This document shows positions 10,801 to 22,013 of a stretch of DNA of 64,000 bases, one piece after another. This DNA is from Rhizophlyctis rosea. Its lineage: Eukaryota; Chytridiomycota; Chytridiomycetes; Rhizophlyctidales; Rhizophlyctidaceae. Positions within the stretch are counted from its first letter, which is position 1. Every line of letters starts with the position of its first letter. The stretch lies in the NCBI GenBank assembly GCA_027596075.1, contig JADGJC010000156.1:27693-91692 (forward strand), given 5' to 3'. Under the pieces are notes generated by a model that saw nothing but the letters and a program-made list of their open reading frames with translations, ran no database searches and was not told the origin of the DNA. The translations under genes were made by a program, and so were the position numbers.

Positions 10801-11448
10801 AATGTCATTGTGGAAGCGACAGAAGTTGTTGTGGGGCAAATGTGGAGTGAGGTCGTGAATGAAATGATAACAATAGCTTCCCAGTGTGCGACGTCATCTT
10901 TGAATTGCACTCTGGCATCGATTCCGGTTTGCGTGCTCAGAAGGACGGATAGGTAGTAACTCTTCCACGAGCATCCATGCTTGACCGCATCGTTCTACGA
11001 CCGCATTGTTAGGCAAATAATGATAATGACTATAACGTGAGCAACGGATTGGTATGATATACGGCCATTTCATGTGAACCATTATTCATGGCCTCATACC
11101 GTTTGTAAAGGGTATTTTCATAGTCATCCAGCATTTGGAGGAACTGTAAATGAGTAGGTTTGATAGCGTGATAGGCTAGGCCGACCATTGTAAGCCCAAA
11201 AGCCTAGTGGAGGAGGGAGTGAGTTGCCAAAATGGTGCATATACATATCATTCTCAGCGTTTGGTCCATCAAACATCGGCACCAGCCGCTTGACCGAACA
11301 GCATATCATCACTGTTGCAATGGGCGAAGGCGGATGGAATCGTAATACCCGCCCGTTTGTTGCAAACTGCTGTTACTTGGGACATTGCAGTCACTGACAA
11401 TTCTCATATCTGCTGGCCATGGATCGCATCGTTCTGGTGATTAGCGTG

Positions 11449-11760
11449 TCAGAAGCAAACATCGGAGACCGCTCGATGTGAAAATTTAGACTTCGATTTC
11501 GACCACGAGTTCGAGGCGGATTGGGATGTCACTGTGCCTCCACTAATGGCCTGAAGTGCTGCGCCCTCTCCGGAGCCATATCTAATGTGGCTTTTTAACG
11601 GTCCAGCACCAACCGTCTTCCCGAGCTCCAACTTTGCCGTAACACCTCCGCCCAAAGCTACATTTGATGAGTTGGCGAGATCCCACAAAAGGCAAAGTGC
11701 CACAAACGCGCCTTGCACGTTTTGGGCTACTTTTGTCGGTGGATTCCCAGTCCAGCCGTG
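11449..11760 (-). pseudogene. Possible relic of a SYLF/Ysc84-like domain
   Basis: The minus-strand frame reads protein-like text including NVALGGGVTAKLELG, then TVGAGPLK, and ends SWSKSKSKFSH near its stop. The order of a NVTLGG-type motif, AGP and SxSKSKG resembles the second half of a SYLF (Ysc84/LSB3) lipid-binding domain. The first half, with its start codon and glycine-rich strand, is not visible upstream, and a neighbouring frame overlaps. I treat it as a possible broken remnant; chance similarity is quite possible. Confidence 0.25.
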
Positions 11761-12046
11761 TGGAACAGTGGTCAGCCTGAGACAGGAGAAGAGTGTGCAT
11801 GCACCAGAATGACTGGGAAAGTTTGCGGAGCTTTTTGAACGGGCGTCCCAGTCGTGGAAAGTGAAGGATACTACTGCCTATCAATGGGCCATTTTTACCC
11901 GAACCGAAAGGTGGCGAACACGGTTTTTGAAGACCTTCAAAAGCGACGACTTCATGCATTGCCCCTTGTGCTGTTAGATTACCCGCAGAAATCAACTAGG
12001 GTGTCCGCCAGGTAGATTATAGACATAGATATAGACTCTCTTCATA

Positions 12047-13570
12047 ATGCTCTTTAAGTCCGTTCTCGTCGGTGGTTTGCTTGCCGCCTCTGCGGTTTCC
12101 GCCTCCTGCAGCAAGGGTAGCAAGGGTAGCAAGGGAACTAGCTACTCCAAGCCCTCTAGCGGCACTAAGTGGACTAATGCTTGGTAAGATGGGGACAACA
12201 AATCGGGAAAAGTCATGTTGATGTATCCTGACTTTTTATTTCCCACAGCCCTACCCACAAGGGCAGCTATGTTGGTCCCAACGCCAGCAAGTGCTTCCCC
12301 ATTATCATGGATGCTGACGCTGAAACCGATGACGTTCTTGCCGCCATCTACCTTTTGAAGACTCCCCACGCTGATGTTCGGTACGTGGATGGCTACGAAG
12401 AAGAGATCTATCCCTTCGAAACAAAACAGAACCTGATATTGACTTATATCATTGCAGTGGCTTCAACGTTCCCGGTACCGGTTGGGCTCACGGTAGCGCT
12501 GCTGCCAACCTTGCTGACTTCGCTGACAAAATCCGTCCTGGATCCAACATCCCTGTCAGGTACGAAACAAAATTCATAATGGCCATGACCAAACCCCCTC
12601 ACCTTCTTTTACAGCATTGGTGCTGGTTACAACCTCTACGAGCAAGACCTTGCTGCGCAGCTCGCTGCCTCCAATGCTTCTGACCCCAACCCGGGTTGCA
12701 GATACCAAAAGAGTGTTCCCGAGGGATTCACTGGCCGCTCCGACTCCGACCTTTTGTTCGGTTTGCAATACATGGTTCCCCGCACTACCCGCAAGTGGCG
12801 CGATTTGAGGAACTACCAGGCCATTGAGGAGGATGTGAAGGCCTGGATTGAGAAGGCTCACTCTCAGACTGGCAAGAAGGTCACTTACTTCATCACTGGG
12901 TAAGAGATCTCGAGAAATGCATGACATCGCAAGCTGCTCAATACTTACATCATCCATCGACAGTCCGGCAACCAACCTTGCCCAAACTCTCCGCAAATAC
13001 CCCGACCTCTCTAAGAAGATTGACCGTGTTGTGTGGATGGGTGGTGCCCTTGATGTTCCCGGCAACTTGTACATGGTCCCGGGCAACACCGTCGGCGAGT
13101 ACAACATCTACATTGACTGTATCGCCGCCAAGGAGCTCTTCGCCAACTCTGGTCTCTCCATTACCCTCGTTCCCCTCGACTTCACCAACAACCTCGTCCT
13201 CAACGCTCCCTTCTTGGCCGGCCTCAAGAAACTTGCCCCCAAGTCTTGGGAAGCCAACTTCGTTTTCGAGCTCCTTGACGTCAACCGTGCTACCTGGTAC
13301 GGCGGTGACGAAGCCTTCTACGCTCAATATACCATCTGGGATCCTCTTGCTGCCGGTGTCATGTTCAACCAGGCCGGTAAGGTTACCTTCGAAACCACCA
13401 AGATCCAGGCTACGTGCGGTGGTGCTCTCGCTGGTGATGCCAAGATCTCTAGGAACACCAAGGCGTCCTACAAGGGTGCTACCGTCAAGGTCGCCAAGAC
13501 CCTCGAGACTGCTGCCGGTGGCAGTGTCAACTACCCTATCATCAAGAACTTCTTTGCTTCCTTGCTGTAG
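12047..13570 (+). CDS. Secreted inosine-uridine-type nucleoside hydrolase
   Basis: Five exons (12047-12183, 12249-12380, 12458-12559, 12615-12899, 12964-13570) give 420 residues. A signal peptide (MLFKSVLVGGLLAASAVSA) is followed by a short Ser/Lys/Gly repeat (SKGSKGSKG). The nucleoside hydrolase calcium site is clear as IIMDADAETDDVLA, the family DxDxxxDD signature. Further conserved blocks are FITGPATNLAQTL (read across the last intron) and VVWMGGALDVPGN. The C-terminal half contains the YIWDPLAA-like segment IWDPLAAGVMF, with the catalytic-site Asp. Such enzymes cleave the N-glycosidic bond of ribonucleosides. Secretion suggests nucleoside scavenging outside the cell, or a role in host interaction, which is inference. 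Codon use is strongly biased to C-ending codons, suggesting high expression. Confidence 0.93.
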
Positions 13571-14191
13571 ATAATCCAACGCAGGGCAGGACTCCGTAGG
13601 GTAGGATAATCTCATAATACAAGGGCCGCAGGTGTGGGGCTGATTGGTTTTCCCTCATGACGAAATGGCTCCCGTCACGCAAACGTAGCAAAATTAGAGA
13701 GTCGTAATTCTATGAATAACAAAAGCAAGTTGTAAAGCATTACCGATATCAATACTATGTTGGCTGTTAACGACGGCTTTTGTTTGCTGCGATATGCTTG
13801 GATAGGATTGGAGTTTGACAGGTCGGTATGACAAGCCACCGGGCCAACTTTATGTTGTGCGTATAAGTGGCTTGGTTGGTGCAACATTGCATTGGAACGT
13901 CATCCCCCAACTTGAATTGCATGGGTCGACTCGCTCGTCCGCTTCTGCCTGCTCATCGGCCAAACTCATCGCAGAAAGAGCACATAGAGAAGGAACATTG
14001 GCGACGTTGCAGGGATACGTTCACACAGCATTTACATCCTAGGTGTGGCCAAGATCCTTTGTCTTTTCCATTCGTGTTGGGACCGTCATAAACCGTTCAT
14101 ATTACGACACTCCAAATAGAGCAAAACGCACCAGACTCCCTGGGAATTTATCCCCACTAGCAATTAGACCAAAGCTTTTCGCTTCAACAGA
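13571..14191. other. Intergenic between nucleoside hydrolase and AP-3 beta
   Basis: This stretch holds the hydrolase 3' end and the AP-3 beta promoter. No other gene, repeat or RNA is seen. Confidence 0.5.
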
Positions 14192-17100
14192 ATGGACCGC
14201 TACCTCTCGCGAGCCGCCAACTTGGCTCAAGAAGCCGGGAAGTTCTCGAAGCGGCTCACACAAGAAATTGTGGAGAAATCGCGGGAGGTTGGCTTACCGG
14301 GACATCTTTATGATACATCGGAGGATAAAGTTTCAGAAATACGAACAAACTTGGACTCAAAGGTAGTTCCTGAAATGGATGTTCTGCGTGCTGCAACGTT
14401 TCATAAGGAACTGATAGTCAATATGCAACCGTAGTTTGATAAAGAGAAGATTGATGGGCTTAAGCGGCTGATTGCTGTAAGTTCAAAGAAAACCGTGTTG
14501 TAGAAACCCACTTCATCAATTGTTGTCATCAGATGATATCCAATGGAAAGGATGTGTCTGAATTCTTTCCTGGTATGCAGCATATTATCATCATGCAATC
14601 GGTTACGTTTCTGAAAACCTTGCCTCCTCAGACGTGGTGAAGAACGTGGCGTCCGGATCTTTTGAAGTTCGGAAACTAGTGTACATATATCTACTGCGCT
14701 ATGCAGAACAGGAGCCAGACCTTGCACTATTGTCGGTGAACACCTTCCAGAAGGGTAAGTATATCCTTGACGCGTCCAGCACTTCGATAGGACTGCACTC
14801 ATTACATTGGTGTTGCAGATTTGTCAGATAAGAATCCACTGATTCGTGCCATGGCTCTGAGAGTAATGTCAAGCATTCGAGGTAATGCGACTTGTCATTT
14901 TCTTGTGTAGCAGCCACATAACAAAGTTTTCCCTTAGTACCCGTCATCGCGTCGATCAGTAAGTGGTATCGGTTTCGCTTGATGACAATAACTGTTGATC
15001 TCAAATTATATTTAGTCATGCTGGCGCTGAAGAAGGGGATGACCGACCTGTCACCATACGTGCGAAAGGCTGCCGCGAACGCAATTCCGAAATGTTACAG
15101 GTACGGATTGTGAAGCACTTGTTGAAGCACATAAAGTCAGAATATATAACCTTCGCCGGATGCAGTTTAGATCCTACCCTGCAGGAGCAGCTTATTGAAC
15201 TGATCGAGGGGATGCTAAAGGATAATTCAACATTGGTCCTCGGCAGTGTCATAGCGAGCATGTGCGAAATCTGTCCAGGACGGCTGGACCTCATCCATAA
15301 GCATTACCGAAAGCTGTGTAGACTCTTGATCGACGCTGATGAGTGGGGCCAGATTGAGATTTTGAAACTGCTCTTGCGATATGCGCGAGGCCAATTTCTC
15401 GATCCTACGACGGGGCGGAAGGTAGTATTATTTGCGTCTCCCGCGGCGTATGTAGTGCCTAAGAACCTCCATTTTAGAAAGATGTTCTGAAGGAGATGGC
15501 ACCAGTCACACCGGCTTCAGGCGCGTTTTATTCAGATGACGAGGATGAAAGAGCCCGCAGTCGGCAATCGACACAAAGCAAACGAGAGCCGGTTGAGCAA
15601 CCACCAGCATTAGATCCTGATCATGAACTGCTTCTGCGCTGTTCCCGGCCCTTACTCTTCAGCCAAAATCCCGCAGTACGTGCAACTCGACCTTTGAATC
15701 ATGAACGTCTCTAATCCCAAACCCAGGTGGTCATCAGCGTAGTGAAAATCTATTTCTACTTGGCCCCAATAGAAGACTGCCAGCAGCCAGCGAAAGCCCT
15801 GTTGCGCGTCCTACGCTCATCGCGAGAGGAGAGTTATGTGGCTTTGTTGACGATTGTGACCATGGCACAGCAGTACCCGGAGCTGTTCCGGCCTTATATT
15901 CGACATTTTTACGTGTTTGCTGGGGAGCCTGCTTGTATTCGGGACGTGGAATTGGAGATTTTGGGGTTGTTGGCTACGCAAGGGAATGTTTCTGCTATTA
16001 TGCGGGAGTTCAAGGTATAAAAGCTTTCTTGACGAAAGGAGTGCCGGGGACTGCATGTTGATGATTGTGGCTAGGATTACGTTCGAAGCGTAGATAAAGG
16101 TCTGGTACTCAAAAGCATACAGGTGCGCGTTATTAGTCGTTGAGATCCATCGGTATGAAGTCATAACCTGTGGTTTATCAGGTGCTGGGGCGGTTGAGTT
16201 GCAGGATCCCCGAAGTCGCTGAGGAAGCGCTTCGCGTTCTCATGGCTATGGTATCCAGTAAAGATGGTAATGGCCGAGAAAACGTGTCTCACTCCATTAT
16301 CGATATGAATTTTCTTATTCCTATGCTATAGAGGAAATCGTCGCCGAAGCCGTAGTCGTCACACGTAACTTGATCCAATTGCGACCAGACCATAACACCC
16401 GGACGATCGTCCAACTCTTCAAAGCAATGGACACCATAACAATCGGCATGGCGCGAGCTTCTATTCTTTGGCTAATCGGACAATACTGTGAAAGAGTGCC
16501 CAAAATCGCGCCCGACGCCCTACGGATAGCCGCCAAACAATTCACATCCGAAACCGCAATCGTCAAGCTTCAAGCCCTCAATCTCGGCGCTAAACTCGTG
16601 TGTGTGGACCCGAACGATGTGAATCTGCTATTGTTCGGATATGTGTTGAATTTGGCGCGGTTTGATTTGGATTATGATATCCGGGATAGGGGGAGGTGCT
16701 TGAAGGCGTTGGTGTATGATTCAATTGTGAAGATGAAGAGTGATCAGGATGGGGAGAATGTGCCGGTTACGCCTTTGCTTGCGGCGCAGTTGAAGAATAT
16801 TTTGCTTGGGAGTAAGGCGCTTCCGATTCCTGAGAATCCGTATGCAGGTGAGTTTTTTGACTGCTGATGGTGATCTCGAAGAGCATTTTGGGAACCAATA
16901 CGCCCCAAAATCAGGACGAGACCGTTTCACCATCGGCACCCTATCACATACTCTGAACCAACCGATTATCGGATACGAAGATCTCCCATCCTGGCCAACG
17001 GAAAAGCCTGACCCATCCGTGCGCCATGTTGAGGAGATTGAGGAACGATGGAACAGGGATCGAGTGGTGACGAGCGCGGTGAAGGAATTGAAGTTCCAGC

Positions 17101-17562
17101 CGAAGGCTAAGAAGAAGCGTGTGATTGATTTGAATCAGTTTTATGAATCTTCGGAGGACAGTGCTGGGGCTGGTCGGGAGGAGGAGGAGGAAGAGGAGGA
17201 GGAGGAGTTTGAAGAGGATGATGAGGAGGATGAGACGGAGGAGGATGAGAGTGAGGAGGAGGAGGAAGATGATGGTAAGGATGCTTGCTCCGTAGGTGAT
17301 ACTGGACTTTTTGCTAACTTACTTGTTCATAGATGATGAAGAGGAGAGTGAGGAAGAGGAGACACCCGCTGCTGGTGCGGCAACGAGTGCATCCAGTGGA
17401 GGAGCATTCCCGGCACGAGATGCATCGTTGGTATCATTAGTAGAAAAGGGTAGGCCGAAGTCTAGTCGTCGCTCTTCATCAACCAAGAGATCTGCAACTC
17501 AAGTGCGGATTCAATTGCAGGTCCACAAAACAACAATCGGCCTCAAGCAAAATGACGAGTGA
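14192..17562 (+). CDS. APL6: AP-3 adaptor complex beta subunit
   Basis: Multi-exon gene starting [20 protein letters not shown]. It encodes the alpha-solenoid trunk of a beta-adaptin: an early [20 protein letters not shown] block, [36 protein letters not shown] and the paired-helix repeats continuing to about 16850. After the trunk there is a hinge with a long Asp/Glu tract (codons at 17177-17360), then a basic/Ser tail ending QNDE. Beta-adaptins of AP-1/2 share the trunk; the very acidic hinge is typical of AP-3 beta. AP-3 sorts cargo from endosomes to vacuole or lysosome-related organelles. The small C-terminal ear seems absent or very short, since the protein stops about 70 residues after the acidic tract. 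A Snapin gene lies 34 kb away in the same window. Confidence 0.92.
17181..17275 (+). repeat. GAG/GAT low-complexity tract in AP-3 beta
   Basis: A near-continuous run of GAG, GAA and GAT codons encodes the acidic hinge. It is interrupted by a small intron (about 17275-17332) and resumes after it. Confidence 0.8.
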
Positions 17563-17765
17563 TACACATCGCTGAAGCAGGAACTACAATACACTTGTTT
17601 AGGCGGCTAATCACATATGTAACAGAAACAGAACGCGGTCGTGTGGTCAATCATATTTCGACTAAGGGTTCATGCAAAGAGATTTGCAGCTATTCATAAG
17701 ATGGTATTTTTGGGCATGATGATGGGAGGTATTTGAGTTCGTAGATTAAGTCATTCAGGGGAAAC

Positions 17766-18580
17766 TCAGTGGTGTGGTGATGGGGCGCGTTTGAAGAGGA
17801 GGGCACCGACGAGTCCAATGGCGGCCACCGCTGTGCCGACGATGGCCATTCCCACGAGTCCTTCTGTTTGTGGATTATATGAGATTGGGTGATTCTGAGA
17901 CATGAAGCAGTTTAGGAACATACCAGACTTGACTTTGTCGTCGATCAGTTTACGCAGAGAAAGAGCTTGGGGGTTTTGAGTCTCGAGTTGCAAGAGGGTA
18001 TCGTTGTATTTCCGGGCGTTCTATCAGAATGGTTAGATATCAGTTGAGGATAGCTATCTCGGCCCCCTGCTGCGCCAACTACCAACCCTGTAGTTTCCTA
18101 GCTTGTATTCTCCAAGGGCGAGATAGTACAGGCATTCGCGTCTCCGATTCGGAAGATCACGGTAAATATCTATTTGTTTACAAATCAAGTCAGTAGTGCT
18201 ATTTTTGCGAAAGTCAGTTTCACACGTGTGAGGAAGCATACCGTGCAAGAGCTGTATCCCCAGTTCCTGGTCAGTTTTCACACGAGATCGGACTATTCAA
18301 TAGTGGCTTGCTTTGAGTGTGTATGTTCTTGGTTGCTTCTCTACTGCAAAGTTGCAATATGACGCCGGTATATTTACCTAATGCCCAGGCATAGTTGAAC
18401 TTTGTTTGAGGCCGGGGCTTGTCAATTTCCTTCATATACTGTTCTCGCAGGATCTAGCGGCATAAAGAGTTTGAGTTTGATATACAGCTCAAGTTTCAAA
18501 TGTGGGGGAGTTTCACATACGTCGATTTCTTGAGGCGAAAGCGGAGCATCGACCTCTGCGGCGTACGGCAAGTTGTCCAT
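17766..18580 (-). CDS. FIS1: Mitochondrial fission protein FIS1
   Basis: The gene starts [20 protein letters not shown] and is split into about five small exons. The TPR-like bundle is unmistakable: [15 protein letters not shown] (canonical YAWCLVRS region), [40 protein letters not shown] and [19 protein letters not shown]. The C-terminal anchor is [21 protein letters not shown] followed by a short basic tail. FIS1 is a tail-anchored protein of mitochondrial and peroxisomal outer membranes that recruits the dynamin fission machinery. Length of about 150 residues is normal. The 3' end lies about 200 bp from the AP-3 beta stop, so the two genes converge. Confidence 0.95.
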
Positions 18581-19035
18581 TGCGTTCTTGGGGTGTTGTA
18601 TGGGATGGATATACGAATGTGGTGGTTATGAGTCGGTGTTAAATATGGCGAGGTAAGCGTAACCTGGTGTGAGGACTTTTGGTTGAAGATGAGGATTTTC
18701 TGGGAAGGTGATGGAGGTTGACGAAAAGATCGTGGGGAAGGGTGGAGCTGGGGTTGGTGGATGGGGTACACGTCATTAAGCATCGGTTCTGTGATCAAAA
18801 AGGCTCCACTCACGTGACTTCTATCGCCTGCCTAGGGCTGATGAAATGTCTGATTGTTGGGGAGACTTGTTCTCACACTGTGGACACCCGTCGCGTCGGT
18901 TTGCTGATCTTCCTTCCCTAATCTCGCATCTTCACGCAGCGAGCTCAGTTGCAACATACAGGAACAAAAGCGAGCTCATTTGGAATATACAGGAAGAAAA
19001 GTCAACAAGATTGTCTCGATGCCGGTCACGCAACT
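18581..19035. other. Intergenic, FIS1 promoter and 5' side of the F-box gene
   Basis: No separate gene is seen. The stretch probably contains the FIS1 promoter and the unresolved 5' end of the following F-box/LRR gene. Confidence 0.4.
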
Positions 19036-20446
19036 TGTACAACCTGGCTCTGTAGCCGCCCAATCTGCATAACCGACTTCCCAGCACACGTCCTACTCAA
19101 CATACTCGAGCACGTCCAGCCGCCTGTTGGTCTCGTGAGAACGCCGCCAGGTGCCCTTCCGGCTTGGAAACCGGTTGATGTGAAGATTCTGGGTCTACCG
19201 TACGAGCTACACTTGGCACAAGGTCCTTATCATCCCTCGTAACTGGCTTGAATTTGCCGCTGCCGCTGACCACTACTGCAACATGGTAGTATGCAAGACG
19301 TTCCGAACTATGGCATTCCAACTACGGGGCGGTCACTGTCTCGACGTCATGAACTATCGTTGCACACTTCCTCCTGTTATACACTGCAACGAAAGCCGGT
19401 GTGATTGCTCCGGCAAGTCACACGCTTGTGACATATTCCTACAGGATCCACTTCGAGTCCAATTTGCCCGCGTTCTTGATCTTGACCACTCGTTCTGTCA
19501 CGACCGAAAGTTGACAGTCACGCGTGTACTGGATACGCTTGACTTGACACGCCTTCAGCACTTCTCGTTCAAAAACTCTGCCAGCGACTTCCAGCCCTGG
19601 ATAGATGAGATTGCCGGAGCATTTGTCCAAGCGGCGTGCGATGGACGTCCTCTCCGATTACAGTCCCTCCAACTCACTGAACGATACCAAGCAAGCGACA
19701 TCTTTCACCAGTTCCTTTGTCTGCTTCAACATGCACCGCTCGAAGATTTGCTGCTGGAGTTCAGGCATTCCTGTGACAACCTGAACGATAACGATATGCG
19801 CATACCATCCGACATGGTTTTCCCTTCCTTGCGCTCTCTGAAAATCACATCCACCATCGAATTCGTCAATCTCGCAGCGTCACTTCCGTGCTTGGAATCC
19901 ATGCAACTGCGCCACGTCCATCCGTCCCACATCCACCCTGATCATTTGCATGTATCGCTCGCCACATTGACGCAGCCTTCCCTGAAAGCCTTTGGATGGG
20001 AAGGCCGGCTGTGGCACTTATATGTCCCTTCCCTCCCCGCGAGGACCTGTGCAACTCTGACCTCGCTCACCCTAAGTTGCGACAAAGCAGACCGCCCGGG
20101 CGTCACTGCAATGTCGCCATTACCCATCCAAATGTTATCAAAATTCCGGACCGTCACCTCTCTGGCCATCAACAACGACACTGAGCCCCTGCATTGCAAG
20201 GACCTCCTTCAACTTCTCTCCTGCGTTCCAGGCAGATTGAAGCACCTGAACTTGAATGTGACGGGTTGGGACTTGTTCAAAACTATTGAGGGGTTGGACA
20301 CACAGCCGGCGCTGGAGAGTTTGACGCTGCGGGTTTGGATTCGTCGTGAAATTCGTCCCGATAGAGTCGCGCGCTTGAAACTTGATGCGGGGATTTTGAG
20401 GTTGAGGTTGAGAATGGAGGGTTTGGAATGTTATGCTTATGAATAG
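19036..20446 (+). CDS. F-box / leucine-rich-repeat-like protein (5' end unresolved)
   Basis: The main exon (from about 19283) gives 387 residues with irregular LRR-type repeats such as PLEDLLLEFRHSC, FPSLRSLKITSTIEF, LPCLESMQLRHV and RLKHLNLNVTGWDLF. It ends GLECYAYE. Upstream, in another frame, CITDFPAHVLLNILEHVQPP looks like the first helices of an F-box. An intron between about 19200 and 19282 must join them, but no clean donor was found, and the true start codon is not clear. The protein would be a substrate-recognition subunit of an SCF ubiquitin ligase. A decayed copy of its 3' end follows directly. The gene may itself be in early decay, because the 5' half is hard to assemble. Confidence 0.6.
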
Positions 20447-20519
20447 TTGGGGATCCCTTCATTATTGCACATCTCTCTGTAGATGAAGCGGTATTGGGAA
20501 GGAAACTGCAGACTAGGGA

Positions 20520-20726
20520 GAATGTAAAATTATTGAAGCACATGAACGTGAATATGGCACGTTGGAACTTGATGGAAATCATTGCGAGGTTGACCGGTGC
20601 TAGAGAGCGCAGTTCTAGGTGCTTTGTGGGCACGCTGCTCCCTTCATCGCGCTTGATAGAGAAGCGACGTTGATAAAGCAGCGATTGAAGATATCGGAAC
20701 TGAAATGTCATGCATATAATAATTAG
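20520..20726 (+). pseudogene. Relic of a tandem copy of the F-box/LRR gene 3' end
   Basis: The segment translates as LLKHMNVNMARWNLMEIIA, matching RLKHLNLNVTGWDLFKTIE near the end of the upstream gene. After an internal TGA it resumes with RLKISELKCHAYNN, matching LRLRMEGLECYAYE at the exact C-terminus, again ending in TAG. Only the last 70 codons are present and the frame is broken, so it is a dead fragment of a tandem duplication. Confidence 0.75.
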
Positions 20727-20876
20727 TTGCAGGCTTTTTCAGTTTTCCCCTTGAAGATACTTGGCGTATACTTCGAAATACTTTTTTGGATGAAGTATTA
20801 TAAACTTCTCAAACTACACCCATTTTCTTGATGGTCCGATGGATGGGAGATTTGAATCGCGGACATGCAAGCTCTT

Positions 20877-22013
20877 TCACCTTCTAACATCACGTAAGTA
20901 CGACATGCCGGTAACATGTGCTGGCCTACACACGCTGTTTACGAGAAACCACAAACTGCGAACCATGCCAACACTGCTCATTCCGCACCGGCACCCGCTG
21001 TGAATTGCGCCATCAACTGTCCTCTTGCTACCCGCCTCCCTCCCATCCTCAAAATGCTCCTTATAAGGCACCACCTTCCCCCTTGCACGAGGCGTAAACT
21101 TGTTACATAGCGTAACCAATCTCATCACCTCTTCCAAAGCATGTGGTATGGCTCGCCCGCCTGCAACTCATCCGTCTTCTGAATCTCATCCCATTCGCGA
21201 AAGATTTTAGGAAAGCATATGACTTTGATAACGTTGAGTGAGCGCATGTGAATGGTAAGGTGCTGTAAGGTGTTTAGGTGCTGAGTTGCAAAGCTCCCTA
21301 TTAGCGATAATGCTTTCTAGCCTGTCTAATCCAGCCGAATGTTTGATGCTGGTTGTAGTAGCCTGACCAGTGTAAATGAGCTTCAGCAATGCGTAAAATG
21401 CTTCGTACTTTACATCCGTCAGGATGACCTCTTTTGTGGTTCGTTCCTGCACCGTTAATCTCAACATTACTTGATTGCCTGTCACTCTCCTCACTGATTG
21501 TCTGTCAACCTTGTAAATGCCTGATTGCCGGTCAATCTCGTCACTGATTGCCCGTCAATCTCATCCCTGATTGCCCGTCAATCCCGTTACTGATTGTCCG
21601 TCAATCTCGTCACTGGTTGTCCATCAATCTCAACGACCGGTGTCCTGTTGTCGCCAACAGGGGCATATGTCGCAGGTTTGATGATGAAGAACTCATACGT
21701 ATCTCCTGTTGGAGAATGGTAGAATGGGAAAGTTAGAGGTGAAGACTCAAGTGGAGATTATACGTGTGGTCTGTTGTACCCGAAGCTTTTCGTTGGTGTT
21801 GTCCATTTGACATGAGATATGCCAAATGGAACTGAATGCTTCCAATTCTCGACTGTTCTGTCTCCAATTTTGCTCCCTGCTGACGCTAATCAAAGTCCAG
21901 TAAAAGACGAAAAGGTGAGCAGCAGGGTCGGTGTCCAGGTACTCTACGGTCGGTTGGTGATCTTTGAAGCTGTATCCTTCATCATGGGTGAGGGTTGAAT
22001 TATTGTAATGCAA
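20877..22013 (-). pseudogene. MATH-BTB gene broken by a 23-bp tandem repeat
   Basis: Read on the minus strand, an exon with FYWTLISVS and FSSIWHISCQMDNTNEKLRV (MATH-like) splices in frame to DTYEFFIIKPATYAPVGD and reaches EIDGQPVTRLTDNQ, where a stop appears. Past the repeat, the frame resumes with ERTTKEVILTDVKYEAFYAL and LLKLIYTG, the second half of a BTB domain. It then splices in frame to GRAIPHALEEVMRLVTLCNK. Both introns are intact. The first half of the BTB domain is missing, and its place is taken by the minisatellite at 21472-21636, whose 23-bp unit shifts the frame. MATH-BTB proteins are substrate adaptors of cullin-3 ligases. This copy cannot make a full protein. The MATH assignment is weaker than the BTB one. 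Confidence 0.65.
21472..21636 (-). repeat. 23-bp minisatellite, about seven units
   Basis: On the + strand the unit is close to TGATTGCCCGTCAATCTCGT followed by CAC. Units start at about 21472, 21495 (27 bp variant), 21522, 21545, 21568, 21591 and 21614. The adjacent coding text on the minus strand (GAGATTGATGGACAACCAGT) is itself a unit, so the array grew from gene sequence. Confidence 0.85.

Larger units (their letters stand above)
10270..12046. other. Intergenic region with a segmental direct repeat
   Basis: No complete gene is supported. The region holds a duplicated segment of about 115 bp (10420-10537 and 10672-10800) and a possible decayed SYLF-like frame at 11449-11760 on the minus strand, both listed separately. 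The final 50 bp precede the nucleoside hydrolase start. Confidence 0.45.

Noticed and set aside
21472..21636. CRISPR-like array
   Set aside because: Units are contiguous 23-bp tandem repeats without spacers, and they derive from the adjacent gene sequence in a eukaryote.
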